From assembly GCF_905233635.1 (NCBI RefSeq), contig NZ_CAJODG010000070.1, positions 1-16,581 on the forward strand: a stretch of DNA of 16,581 nucleotides, read 5' to 3'. Position numbers and translations under genes: made by a program. The notes under the pieces were generated by a model. That model saw only the letters and a program-made list of their open reading frames with translations. It did no database searches and was not told the origin of the DNA. The DNA comes from Selenomonas sp. AE3005 (GTDB lineage: Bacteria; Bacillota; Negativicutes; Selenomonadales; Selenomonadaceae). Position 1 is the first letter of the stretch. Every line of letters starts with the position of its first letter. Positions 8,047 to 14,862 of the stretch are shown piece by piece.

Positions 8047-11000
8047 ATGGATTTCAAGTTCGATTTACAGATGTTTGCGGAGCCTCTTTACACGGGGCAG
8101 TTGAAGTTTGGCGTGAACAGCGAAGGCAAGTTTGGTGTTGATCTGTCCGTCAACACGACTAAGGGCAGTATTGCTGAGCAGTCGGCGGCAACGTCCATTA
8201 CTGCACCCACTTCCGATGTGAAATATTATGCCTATGTTACTAACACTGTAGATGAAGATACTAAGCTGAATATACTGAGCGTCAACAATATCTATGCATT
8301 GGATAGTACGGGACATTTCACAGATATCACTGATTCTTTAAAGCATCAGCAGGCAAATGGGCTTCTGACCGGCAATATTACGGTTACGTCCTCTGCCAGC
8401 CAGCCTGTAGCATTGGATTTGGACGAGGCGCCCGGCAATTATACGGTAAAGAATGTGGCCGCCGGCTCGAGGATTAACCTCAAGGGCGGAGATACGCTGG
8501 CCACGACTTCCCTGAAAGCCGGGGAGCAGATTGCTCTGGGGACTGTGACTACCACTGTAACTCCGGAAGTAGTCGATGAAAATACCGGGGAAGTTACTAC
8601 ACCGGAGATTGTTGAAACCGAGATCGGTACCCCCAGCCTCGTCTATACCGCTGCCTCTGCCGGTACGCTGACCTTTGTAGGTGAGACCACTGTTGATAAC
8701 ACAGATCCACAAAGTCCTGTGACCAGCTACAATACTGTTTTGCAGTCCGGCACCATTGCCTTGGCTGCAAATTCTCAAGTTGTAGCTGCGCAAGCTGTAT
8801 TGTCCGGCGGTTCTGTTGCTGCCGGGGATGATGTTGCCGTAACTACCACGGATACTGACGGTATCGTGGTAAAGGTTGCTAATGGCCAAGTTTCTTCCAT
8901 TACGGGGCTGAATGGCGAAGGTTTAAAGGCTGTAGTAACCGAATATAGCACTGCCAGCACCGGTGTGGTTACGGCTACCGTCACCACCTACACGGCGCTG
9001 GATGAAGACGGCACCATGATACAAAAATCCGTAGCAACAGGTACTGGAGCAGATGCAGCAGCGGCGGTGACGGATGCTGAAGCAGCTACCGCGGTTGTCA
9101 CCTTTGCTGATATCAAGTCCGGCGCCGAGGTTTACAAAGCCAAGTACAGCGAAGCAACTGCTACCGATTATGGTGCTTGGAGCACGGGTGCAGCCGGCAC
9201 GAATACCGTTTACTACGCATTGCAGAATGATGCTAGCGCCGCTGCAGGTACTACGAATCTTATCAATGACAACACGAATACGGGTGTGCGTCGTGTTAAT
9301 GCTGCTGCCGATACCTTCTATGCCGATGCCGGCAACTATTACCTGAAGGTTACGGAAAAGACGGTAGCAGCAACAAGCACCAAGCCTGCCACCACCACCA
9401 TCAACTCCATTGAGCTTATGCAGTCCAATGCCGTCGGCAAACTGTCCAAAGTGACTACGCCTGCCTACACTGGTACGCTGACTTATGATGCCGATGGTCT
9501 TGCCATTGTCTACAACAAGGCTAAGACGGCAGAGTATCATGTACATATTGAGAACGCTGACATTACTTCCAAGTTTACTAACCTTACTTTGGGCGCAGCT
9601 GGCGATTATGTGACTACCCAGGATGCCACTTACTCAAATCTGGCTGCCGGTACCTATACTATATACGGTGGCGCGGCTGTAGCCAATACCGTCACGCTTA
9701 AGGGTAAGGCTAATGTGACTGTAGCAGCTAACAAAGTAGGTTCTGTCACTGGGCTGGATAACGGCGAAACTGTCACCATCGTTACCTATGATGATACCGA
9801 CGGCATGAGCACCACCGAAGTAAAAGCCACTTCTGCAACTGCGGCTACCGTTACGAAGACAGATGCAGAAGGCATGACTACGGTAACGAAGTATAAGAAT
9901 ATCGTCAACATGGGCACTCGGACTGTAGCAGATATTGCAGCAGGTAATGCAGGCGAGGTCGATGGCGATGCGGTTGTATCCATTTCCACCAACTTTGACT
10001 ATACGGTGAACGGCAGCAGCGTGGGCTACTTTGCCATTACAGGCAACGGCAGCAGTGCCAAGGCTACGGTAAAGACCGGCAAGACCACCATCACCGCCGC
10101 TCAGGCCGAAAATAATCCCAAGTATGTCAAAGCCAGCGTAACCAACGCAGGCGTATTGACATTGGCGGCTGTGGAACTGGGCGTTACTAAAACTGCTGCT
10201 GGTGTAATAACTGCAATTACGGATGCTGCAGAGGCGGCCTTCAGCGGTACCCTGAGCATCACCGCTCCCAGCGGCACGGCAATTACCCTGAATGATCGTG
10301 GCGTTGGCGCTGATGCCATCCTCAACATCACCAATCTGGCTGACAACTCCATAATTGCGGCAGTTGCGCTGAGCAATGAAAAGGACAGCGTTGCTACTGC
10401 CAAGCTGGACATTGGAGATAACGTCAACATAGGTGGTGTAGACTATGTTTCCGGTGCCAAGAACAACACCCTGACCTTCAAGGGTAAAGGAAATGCTATC
10501 AATTTCTACAGCGGTACTCTGCTTGTGGATAGTAATTATTCCAACGGTGTTACCGTAGGAAATTACAATATCCTGATGGCTGAAGATGATCAGACCATCA
10601 CCCTCACTGCTTCCACTGGCAAGACCTTTACCTTAGGTGAGCTGGATAATATGGATAATGTACAGATTACGGATAACAGTGCTACAACGCCTGTGGTCAC
10701 GACGTTTACCAAATACGGTTCCTATCTCTATGATACAGCCAATGTTAAGATGTTCTCCCTTGGCACGGGTACTTCTGCTACCAGTGCTAAGCTGACAGCT
10801 GCTGCCAACTGGAAGACTTATACAAACGCCGCAGGTGCTGTTACCGTCAATCTCGCCTTGGCTGATACGGCTATCAAGAAAGATAGCACCAAGAACTACG
10901 ACTTTGAGGTCAATAAGCTGACCGAAACGGCCAATGTGAATAAAGCTCGCACAGCTGCCGTCGTAGTAACACACAATGATGACCCAAATCAACCAGATGG

Positions 11001-12732
11001 TTCAGATGCATACATTACCAAGACCGGCGATGTGACCGGCAAAACGTATGCGGCTGCCGATGGGACGGCTCAGACCATCAATGCTACCACCGGCTGGACT
11101 GTAACCGCCAGCAAGGATGCCGCCACCACCATCAATGGTGCTGCCAGCGGCACCGATAAACTGATTGGCAATACCGGCGCTGATACCTTCAACCTGAAGG
11201 GCGCTGCCGATACGGTGGTTATTGATGATTATAAAGGCAAAGATACCATCAGCGGCTATGCCTCCGTCAAGGATGAGGTGCAGCTCAACGCCGCGACGAC
11301 GGTATATAGCCTCAGCACCACCAAATCCGGAGATGTGTACGCTGCTGCAGATGCCTTAGCAGATGCCGCAGCTGTAGACGCAGCCACGAACTATGTCCTC
11401 CTGCAGGGCGTAGGCAGCAAAGCAGTGTCCATCAGCACGGATGGCGGCGACACCTACGCAGACCACTACTTCGGCGATGGCACAAAGACTACTTCTGCTA
11501 CATTTACCTATGCTACCGGCGCATACTATCATGCTAACGCTGCCGTAGTTGCCGCAGATAATACCAACACCTTGAAGATTGGCACCTTGAAGGACGCCGC
11601 CAGCAAGACCAATGTGGCCGATGCTGCCATTGCGGTAGATCTGACGGGGAGTGCCGATCAGTATGCCTATATCAATGTGGTTGATGCCTCCGGCTCTGCC
11701 AATAAAGTCGTGCTTACCGCCGGTGTAGCAGCAGGCACCTCCTACACGCTGAAGGGCGGCACCTTCAAGTCCACCCTTACCGGCGGCGCAAATGCAGATA
11801 CCCTCGTGGGCGGTACCGGTGAAGACACCTTTGTTATCTCTACGCTCGCTGGGGCAGATACCATTGAGAAATACACTGCCAGCAAGGACGTACTGCAGGT
11901 AACAGAAGCCTTGACAGCTGCCAAGCTTCATGCCTCCAATAGCGATGTAGTGGTTGGCACGGGTATTGATGCTAATGACAAGGTTACCATCACCAATGCT
12001 GTGAATACGGCACTGACCATTAACGTGGTAGATGAAGATGATAGCAGCATAATAACCGACACCCAGACTGCCTATGTAGGTAAGGAAGGTACGGACAACA
12101 CCTTTACCGTCACGACTGCACCTGATGCCAACAGCATCTATGTAGGCTCCTCCGCTGGCACGGATACGATTAAGCTCAACGCCAGCATTGCAGAATTTAC
12201 TGAGCCGACTACGACAAATGAGAGCCAATTCAAATTCACTAAGTATCAGGGTGGTACGATTGACCTCTCCGGTCCTAACTACTCCAGCATCGAAGCCGTA
12301 GATGCCAGCGGTGTGAAAGTAGCCTCGGCTTTGGTCTCCGAATACGGCAGCAAGTTCACCAAGGTTATGGGCGGTGTCTCCGTCACGGCTAGCGAGACCG
12401 GCACCAGCTTCACCGGCTCCAACTTTGATGACCTGTTCACCCTTGATGATGCGACGGCTAATGATATCTATACCACCAGCGTAAATCAGGGCTCTGATAT
12501 TATCAGCAAATTCGGTGTAGGCGATGTCATTCAGCTGAACGGCCTGTCCACTGCTGATATCAACAAACTCAGTGCCTATGCCGTTGCAGGCACTCTGGAA
12601 ACCGAGCTTGGCAATGGCTTCAGCTTCGCTGCCGGCGGCAAGCTCACGCTGACTGACGACGCCACAGCAACTACCTATACTCTGAATGTGGATGCCAACA
12701 AGAAGACAGCCACCATTACGGCGACTGCTTAA
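8047..12732 (+). CDS. Giant Thr/Ala-rich beta-strand-repeat surface protein with RTX-like motifs
   Basis: The 1561-residue protein starts at the ATG nine bases after AAAGGAGG; a TTG six bases earlier is too close to that site. It contains no cysteine and only three tryptophans, and is dominated by Thr, Ala, Asp, Gly and Val in short beta-strand-like units, as in secreted adhesins or S-layer-like proteins. Degenerate RTX-type (GGxGxDxxx) blocks are seen near residues 1037-1050 (GNTGADTF), 1245-1263 (GGANADTLVGGTGEDTF) and 1454-1475 (GSNFDDLF). A related unit VxSxTGLxxGE recurs at about 277-294 and 559-576. There is no N-terminal signal peptide; instead FDLQMFAE occupies residues 5-12. RTX-like proteins usually leave the cell by type I secretion with a C-terminal signal, but no such transporter is in the window. 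The gene is probably monocistronic, ending at a strong terminator. Cell-surface role and calcium binding are inferences. Confidence 0.8.
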   Translation: MDFKFDLQMFAEPLYTGQLKFGVNSEGKFGVDLSVNTTKGSIAEQSAATSITAPTSDVKYYAYVTNTVDEDTKLNILSVNNIYALDSTGHFTDITDSLKHQQANGLLTGNITVTSSASQPVALDLDEAPGNYTVKNVAAGSRINLKGGDTLATTSLKAGEQIALGTVTTTVTPEVVDENTGEVTTPEIVETEIGTPSLVYTAASAGTLTFVGETTVDNTDPQSPVTSYNTVLQSGTIALAANSQVVAAQAVLSGGSVAAGDDVAVTTTDTDGIVVKVANGQVSSITGLNGEGLKAVVTEYSTASTGVVTATVTTYTALDEDGTMIQKSVATGTGADAAAAVTDAEAATAVVTFADIKSGAEVYKAKYSEATATDYGAWSTGAAGTNTVYYALQNDASAAAGTTNLINDNTNTGVRRVNAAADTFYADAGNYYLKVTEKTVAATSTKPATTTINSIELMQSNAVGKLSKVTTPAYTGTLTYDADGLAIVYNKAKTAEYHVHIENADITSKFTNLTLGAAGDYVTTQDATYSNLAAGTYTIYGGAAVANTVTLKGKANVTVAANKVGSVTGLDNGETVTIVTYDDTDGMSTTEVKATSATAATVTKTDAEGMTTVTKYKNIVNMGTRTVADIAAGNAGEVDGDAVVSISTNFDYTVNGSSVGYFAITGNGSSAKATVKTGKTTITAAQAENNPKYVKASVTNAGVLTLAAVELGVTKTAAGVITAITDAAEAAFSGTLSITAPSGTAITLNDRGVGADAILNITNLADNSIIAAVALSNEKDSVATAKLDIGDNVNIGGVDYVSGAKNNTLTFKGKGNAINFYSGTLLVDSNYSNGVTVGNYNILMAEDDQTITLTASTGKTFTLGELDNMDNVQITDNSATTPVVTTFTKYGSYLYDTANVKMFSLGTGTSATSAKLTAAANWKTYTNAAGAVTVNLALADTAIKKDSTKNYDFEVNKLTETANVNKARTAAVVVTHNDDPNQPDGSDAYITKTGDVTGKTYAAADGTAQTINATTGWTVTASKDAATTINGAASGTDKLIGNTGADTFNLKGAADTVVIDDYKGKDTISGYASVKDEVQLNAATTVYSLSTTKSGDVYAAADALADAAAVDAATNYVLLQGVGSKAVSISTDGGDTYADHYFGDGTKTTSATFTYATGAYYHANAAVVAADNTNTLKIGTLKDAASKTNVADAAIAVDLTGSADQYAYINVVDASGSANKVVLTAGVAAGTSYTLKGGTFKSTLTGGANADTLVGGTGEDTFVISTLAGADTIEKYTASKDVLQVTEALTAAKLHASNSDVVVGTGIDANDKVTITNAVNTALTINVVDEDDSSIITDTQTAYVGKEGTDNTFTVTTAPDANSIYVGSSAGTDTIKLNASIAEFTEPTTTNESQFKFTKYQGGTIDLSGPNYSSIEAVDASGVKVASALVSEYGSKFTKVMGGVSVTASETGTSFTGSNFDDLFTLDDATANDIYTTSVNQGSDIISKFGVGDVIQLNGLSTADINKLSAYAVAGTLETELGNGFSFAAGGKLTLTDDATATTYTLNVDANKKTATITATA

Positions 12733-12770
12733 TCAGTTTCTGATATAGTGGCACACAGCTAAATAATAAT

Positions 12771-12813
12771 AAAGGCGGCCGAGTGATTCGTTTGAATCAC
12801 CCGGCCGCCTTTT
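12771..12813 (+). terminator. Rho-independent terminator of the giant gene
   Basis: AAAGGCGGCCGAGTGATTC (12771-12789) pairs with 12794-12813 across a GTTT loop, with one mismatch, and ends in TTTT. The A-rich left side means it could also work on the minus strand. Confidence 0.9.
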
Positions 12814-12840
12814 ATGTCGATACGCATGACATTATCTAAT

Positions 12841-12876
12841 CCAGCTGAATTATTCAACTATGAATTATCCAGCTGG
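12841..12876. repeat. Imperfect 16-bp inverted repeat upstream of the small membrane gene
   Basis: CCAGCTGAATTATTCA (12841-12856) and TGAATTATCCAGCTGG (12861-12876) pair at 14 of 16 positions around ACTA. It lies upstream of the extended -10 promoter at 12913, so it may be an operator; it has no T-run after it and is not a typical terminator. Confidence 0.5.
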
Positions 12877-12909
12877 ACATGTTAAATATTAGAATTTCCT
12901 TAGAAAATG

Positions 12910-12918
12910 TGCTATAAT
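12910..12918 (+). promoter_or_regulatory. Extended -10 promoter of the 52-residue gene and its partner
   Basis: TGCTATAAT is a perfect -10 hexamer (12913-12918) with the TGn extension. The -35 region is poor (TTAGAA at 12889-12894, 18 bases away), which is usual for extended -10 promoters. The start codon is 34 bases downstream. Confidence 0.65.
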
Positions 12919-12952
12919 TTGTAATGATTTTATAAACAAAGGGGTTATGTAC

Positions 12953-13111
12953 ATGAAAAAATTCGGAGTTGGGCTGATTGTATGGGGCTGCGTTGGCCTT
13001 TGGCTGGGCCATATTATGTTTGGCGATATTGGTGTAGCGTGTTCCTATGCGGCTATTACTTCCATCCTTGTCGGCATAGGCTTTACCAGAATCAGCAACG
13101 ATAACAATTAA
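12953..13111 (+). CDS. Small two-helix membrane protein, 52 residues, unknown function
   Basis: ATG at 12953 follows AAAGGGG (12938-12944) by eight bases and opens a 52-codon frame ending in TAA at 13109-13111. The peptide begins MKKFGVGLIVWGCVGLWLGH and has two hydrophobic helices (about 4-22 and 26-44) joined by MFGDIGVA, with a polar tail RISNDNN. I do not recognise a family. It has a perfect extended -10 promoter and is followed after 15 bases by the zinc-ribbon membrane protein, so the two are probably co-transcribed and may act together in the membrane. The good ribosome site, promoter and continuous hydropathy pattern support a real gene despite its size. Confidence 0.7.
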   Translation: MKKFGVGLIVWGCVGLWLGHIMFGDIGVACSYAAITSILVGIGFTRISNDNN

Positions 13112-13126
13112 ATGGCAGGTGTAATA

Positions 13127-13828
13127 ATGAATTGTCCCAAATGTAAAAATGCAGTAAATGACAGCAGTAAATTTTGTTCCCACTGTGGGTATAACTTTAC
13201 CACGAAAGAAGAATACACATCCATGTCGAAGCAGAAAAAATATTACCTTATTGGCGGCGTGATATTTTTGGCGTATATTCTGTGGTTATACAGCCCGGCG
13301 GGTACGACGAAAAATCCGTATACCAGTGCGGCTGCGACATCAATTACGCAAACTGAGTCAAAATCCGGAAAGCATGATGCCAAACCCACACCTGTGACAG
13401 CCGAAAGCGTAAGTGTAAACAAGCCTTTCAGCAAGGAATCAGTGGCTGAGGTCAATATAAAAGGCACGGAGTTTGTCGAAAAAGTTATACCTACTAATCC
13501 GCGAAGTGTTTACTCGTCCTATACAGCCGAAGAAGGAAAAGTTTATTTTGTTCTGAATGCTACGCTGAAAAACCTGAAAAAAGCGCACGAGGATATTGAC
13601 AAATTGGTTCGGGCTGATGTTTATTATGACGATGGTTATAAATATCATTGCATGCTGATTATAGACAGATATGGCGATTTAAATAGCAGCTTTGAATATA
13701 TTGATCCCTTACAGCTGGAGAATGTAAAATTTGCTGTCCAGCTGCCCAAAGAAGCACAAACTGATACCAAACCTATAAAGGTTGTATTTGAAATAGGCAC
13801 CCAAAAATTTGAGTATGTGTGCCGGTAA
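13127..13828 (+). CDS. Zinc-ribbon, single-span membrane protein with extracytoplasmic domain
   Basis: The 233-residue protein starts with a zinc ribbon: MNCPKC and CSHC supply four cysteines at residues 3, 6, 17 and 20. After a charged linker, one transmembrane helix lies at about 39-56 (YYLIGGVIFLAYILWLY). A low-complexity Ser/Thr/Lys linker at about 57-105 follows, then a predicted beta-rich outer domain at about 106-233 (VYFVLNATLKNLKK, VVFEIGTQKFEYVCR) that resembles DUF4352-like immunoglobulin-fold domains. The ATG at 13127 is chosen over that at 13112 because it puts the zinc ribbon at the N-terminus and has AGGTG five bases upstream. Proteins of this plan are common in Firmicutes but their function is mostly unknown. 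It follows the 52-residue gene and ends at a terminator. Confidence 0.85.
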   Translation: MNCPKCKNAVNDSSKFCSHCGYNFTTKEEYTSMSKQKKYYLIGGVIFLAYILWLYSPAGTTKNPYTSAAATSITQTESKSGKHDAKPTPVTAESVSVNKPFSKESVAEVNIKGTEFVEKVIPTNPRSVYSSYTAEEGKVYFVLNATLKNLKKAHEDIDKLVRADVYYDDGYKYHCMLIIDRYGDLNSSFEYIDPLQLENVKFAVQLPKEAQTDTKPIKVVFEIGTQKFEYVCR

Positions 13829-13850
13829 CTTGTAAGATTTCTACTATGTA

Positions 13851-13893
13851 AAAAGCGGCCAGCTGACTTGTTTGAATCAGCTGGTCGCTTTTT
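13851..13893 (+). terminator. Rho-independent terminator of the zinc-ribbon gene
   Basis: AAAAGCGGCCAGCTGACTT (13851-13869) pairs with 13874-13893 around GTTT and ends in TTTTT. It has the same loop and layout as the terminator at 12771 with covarying stem bases. Confidence 0.9.
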
Positions 13894-13915
13894 ATGTTTG
13901 TACTGCTATAAAAAA

Positions 13916-14200
13916 TTATTCTTTCCACCCAGCCTCCCAGCGGAGGTAGAAGAGCAGGAAGGGATCGAGGATATACAATGTTCCGTCTTTCCAATCAATG
14001 GTGTCCGGTTCCAGCACAGAATCCTTGATGATTGACTCTGCATGGCCGATATTTTTGCTTAGATTTGGTGTTGGCGGCAAGTTGTTGTCACCAATAAAAC
14101 GTGACAGCCTGGTCTTTAGTTCTTCCATATTCGCCCATAGCTGATTACCTACATTTTCCGTAATCAGCCCCTGTGCGAGAGATTCTTGATTATTACACGC
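13916..14200 (-). pseudogene. C-terminal fragment of an ATPase-like protein
   Basis: The minus-strand frame ending at 13916 encodes about 90 credible residues, ending DWKDGTLYILDPFLLFYLRW plus AGWKE-type tail. An IxDPFLxFYLRW ending preceded by a GLI-type helix (ESLAQGLITENVGNQL) is characteristic of the C-terminal part of bacterial AAA/STAND-like ATPases. No Walker motifs occur upstream; the frame runs to 14281 but the sequence before about 14200 does not look like the same protein. No ribosome site fits an internal start. I therefore read it as a remnant of a larger gene whose 5' part was lost. Family assignment comes from motif memory and is tentative. Confidence 0.4.
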
Positions 14201-14237
14201 CAAAGGGGTCTTTCGCAGAAAACCGGAACAATAAGTT

Positions 14238-14266
14238 TTGACTTTTGGGCGTGTTATTGTTATTCT
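14238..14266 (+). promoter_or_regulatory. Promoter of plus-strand transcript RNA-A
   Basis: TTGACT (14238-14243) and TATTCT (14261-14266) are separated by exactly 17 bases. Transcription would start near 14273, directly at the GAAGGCAATCTAC segment shared with the opposite RNA. Confidence 0.6.
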
Positions 14267-14272
14267 ATACGA

Positions 14273-14400
14273 GGAAGGCAATCTACCGTATTTTACTACG
14301 GTCGCATAATGATGGTCGAAGTAAGTCTAGTCGAGCTTCCTGGTGCTTTACTCCGAAGCTTGAGGGAGTGGTGTTTCTATCGCTCCTAAATCTACATAAC
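14273..14400 (+). ncRNA. Structured 5' region of plus-strand transcript RNA-A
   Basis: Downstream of the promoter at 14238 the sequence can form several hairpins. AGGAAG (14272-14277) can pair with CTTCCT (14336-14341). ACCGTA/TACGGT (14285-14290 with 14297-14302) is a perfect stem. ACTCC pairs with GGAGT around 14350-14371. Three segments, GAAGGCAATCTAC (14274-14286), AATGATGGTCG (14308-14318) and CCTGGTGCTTT (14339-14349), are nearly identical and in the same order in the minus-strand RNA at 14735-14594. No good ribosome site lies within. It may be the leader of the 42-codon frame at 14408. The right end is not defined; the next plausible plus-strand terminator is at 14797-14838. Confidence 0.45.
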
Positions 14401-14407
14401 CAAATTG

Positions 14408-14536
14408 ATGAGTGTTTTCACAGCTGTTGGCGCCTTTATGGGTGTCGCTATTGGGAAGAGTTTTTTCTCTGAAATGGGAAAAGATTTATACCACTGGGTA
14501 AAATCTCGTGTCCTCCGGTGCCTCCGGGGATATTAA
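14408..14536 (+). CDS. Possible 42-residue hydrophobic/basic peptide (toxin-like or gene fragment)
   Basis: ATG at 14408 opens a frame beginning MSVFTAVGAFMGVAIGKSFF, a single hydrophobic segment. An amphipathic, increasingly basic tail (HWVKSRVLRCLRGY) follows before TAA at 14534. Size and layout resemble membrane-acting type I toxins, and the frame is opposed by a convergent structured RNA. Against this, no Shine-Dalgarno sequence precedes the ATG, and the peptide matches no toxin I recall. It may instead be the 5' remnant of a longer membrane protein. Coding status is uncertain. Confidence 0.3.
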   Translation: MSVFTAVGAFMGVAIGKSFFSEMGKDLYHWVKSRVLRCLRGY

Positions 14537-14593
14537 GAATCGTTGATTTTTCTTTTTGGTGAGTATCTAGCCTTGGCTCTTAGCAAGCACATG

Positions 14594-14624
14594 AAAAAAA
14601 GAGCCGCCCCGGCAAGGGCAGCTC
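14594..14624 (-). terminator. Terminator of RNA-B
   Basis: On the minus strand GAGCTGCCC and GGGGCGGCTC form a stem around TTGCC (14624-14601), directly followed by TTTTTTT (14600-14594). On the plus strand no T-run follows, so it is one-directional. Confidence 0.85.
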
Positions 14625-14735
14625 CTCCATGTTGAGTCTCGTTCCATCAGACGGCAATCTGATGATGTTGGGTTCTTACCTAATCTCTCAGAAAGCACCA
14701 GGCGACCATCATTGTGTAGGTTGCCTTCTGCTTTT
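14594..14735 (-). ncRNA. Structured small RNA of about 140 nt (RNA-B)
   Basis: A minus-strand transcript starting near 14735 would contain three hairpins. The first is AAAGCA-AGGCAACC (14734-14719) against GGTCGCCT-TGCTTT (14707-14692), with a 2-nt internal loop on each side and one mismatch. The second is a perfect CATCAGA/TCTGATG stem with loop TTGCCG (14664-14645). The third is a GC-rich terminator stem at 14624-14601 followed by seven Ts. Promoter, compact stems and terminator together make this a convincing independent RNA. A 67-codon frame across it has no ribosome site and is probably not translated. I do not recognise an RNA family. It could act as antisense to a plus-strand transcript from 14273 that reads through this region. 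Confidence 0.6.
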
Positions 14736-14741
14736 ATAGTT

Positions 14742-14770
14742 ATAATAGCAGAATTAACAAATAAAATCAA
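14742..14770 (-). promoter_or_regulatory. Promoter of RNA-B
   Basis: On the minus strand TTGATT (14770-14765) and TATTAT (14747-14742) are 17 bases apart and the -10 has a TGC extension. This is one of the best promoters in the window. Confidence 0.75.
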
Positions 14771-14796
14771 GGATGTAACTGTATTTATCGTACAGG

Positions 14797-14838
14797 AAAG
14801 GCGCCCGGCTGATTCGAATGAAGCAGCGGGCGCCTTTT
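14797..14838. terminator. Terminator hairpin between RNA-B and the DUF262 gene
   Basis: AAAGGCGCCCGGCTGATTC (14797-14815) pairs with 14820-14838 around GAAT with a small bulge and ends in TTTT on the plus strand and TTT on the minus strand. It probably ends the DUF262 transcript from the right and may stop plus-strand readthrough from the left. Layout resembles the terminators at 12771 and 13851. Confidence 0.7.
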
Positions 14839-14862
14839 GGCAAGATTATATATAAGCAATGC

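Noticed and set aside
7991..8104. TTG-initiated 37-codon frame overlapping the giant gene start, preceded by AAGGAG at good spacing
   Set aside because: It reads through the palindrome and into the giant gene in another frame. The peptide looks like noise and a TTG start alone is weak support; it could be a leader peptide but nothing else supports it.
8338..12228. Several minus-strand frames of 70-290 codons inside the giant gene
   Set aside because: They are shadows of the repetitive, GC-biased plus-strand gene and lack ribosome sites or recognisable domains.
14309..14389. 26-codon frame starting ATGATGGTCG in RNA-A
   Set aside because: No ribosome site. The matching position in RNA-B gives only 10 codons, so the shared ATGATGG is better explained as RNA sequence than as coding.
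14567..14770. 67-codon minus-strand frame across RNA-B
   Set aside because: It begins at the -35 region of the promoter, runs through the terminator stem and has no ribosome site; an RNA gene explains the sequence better.
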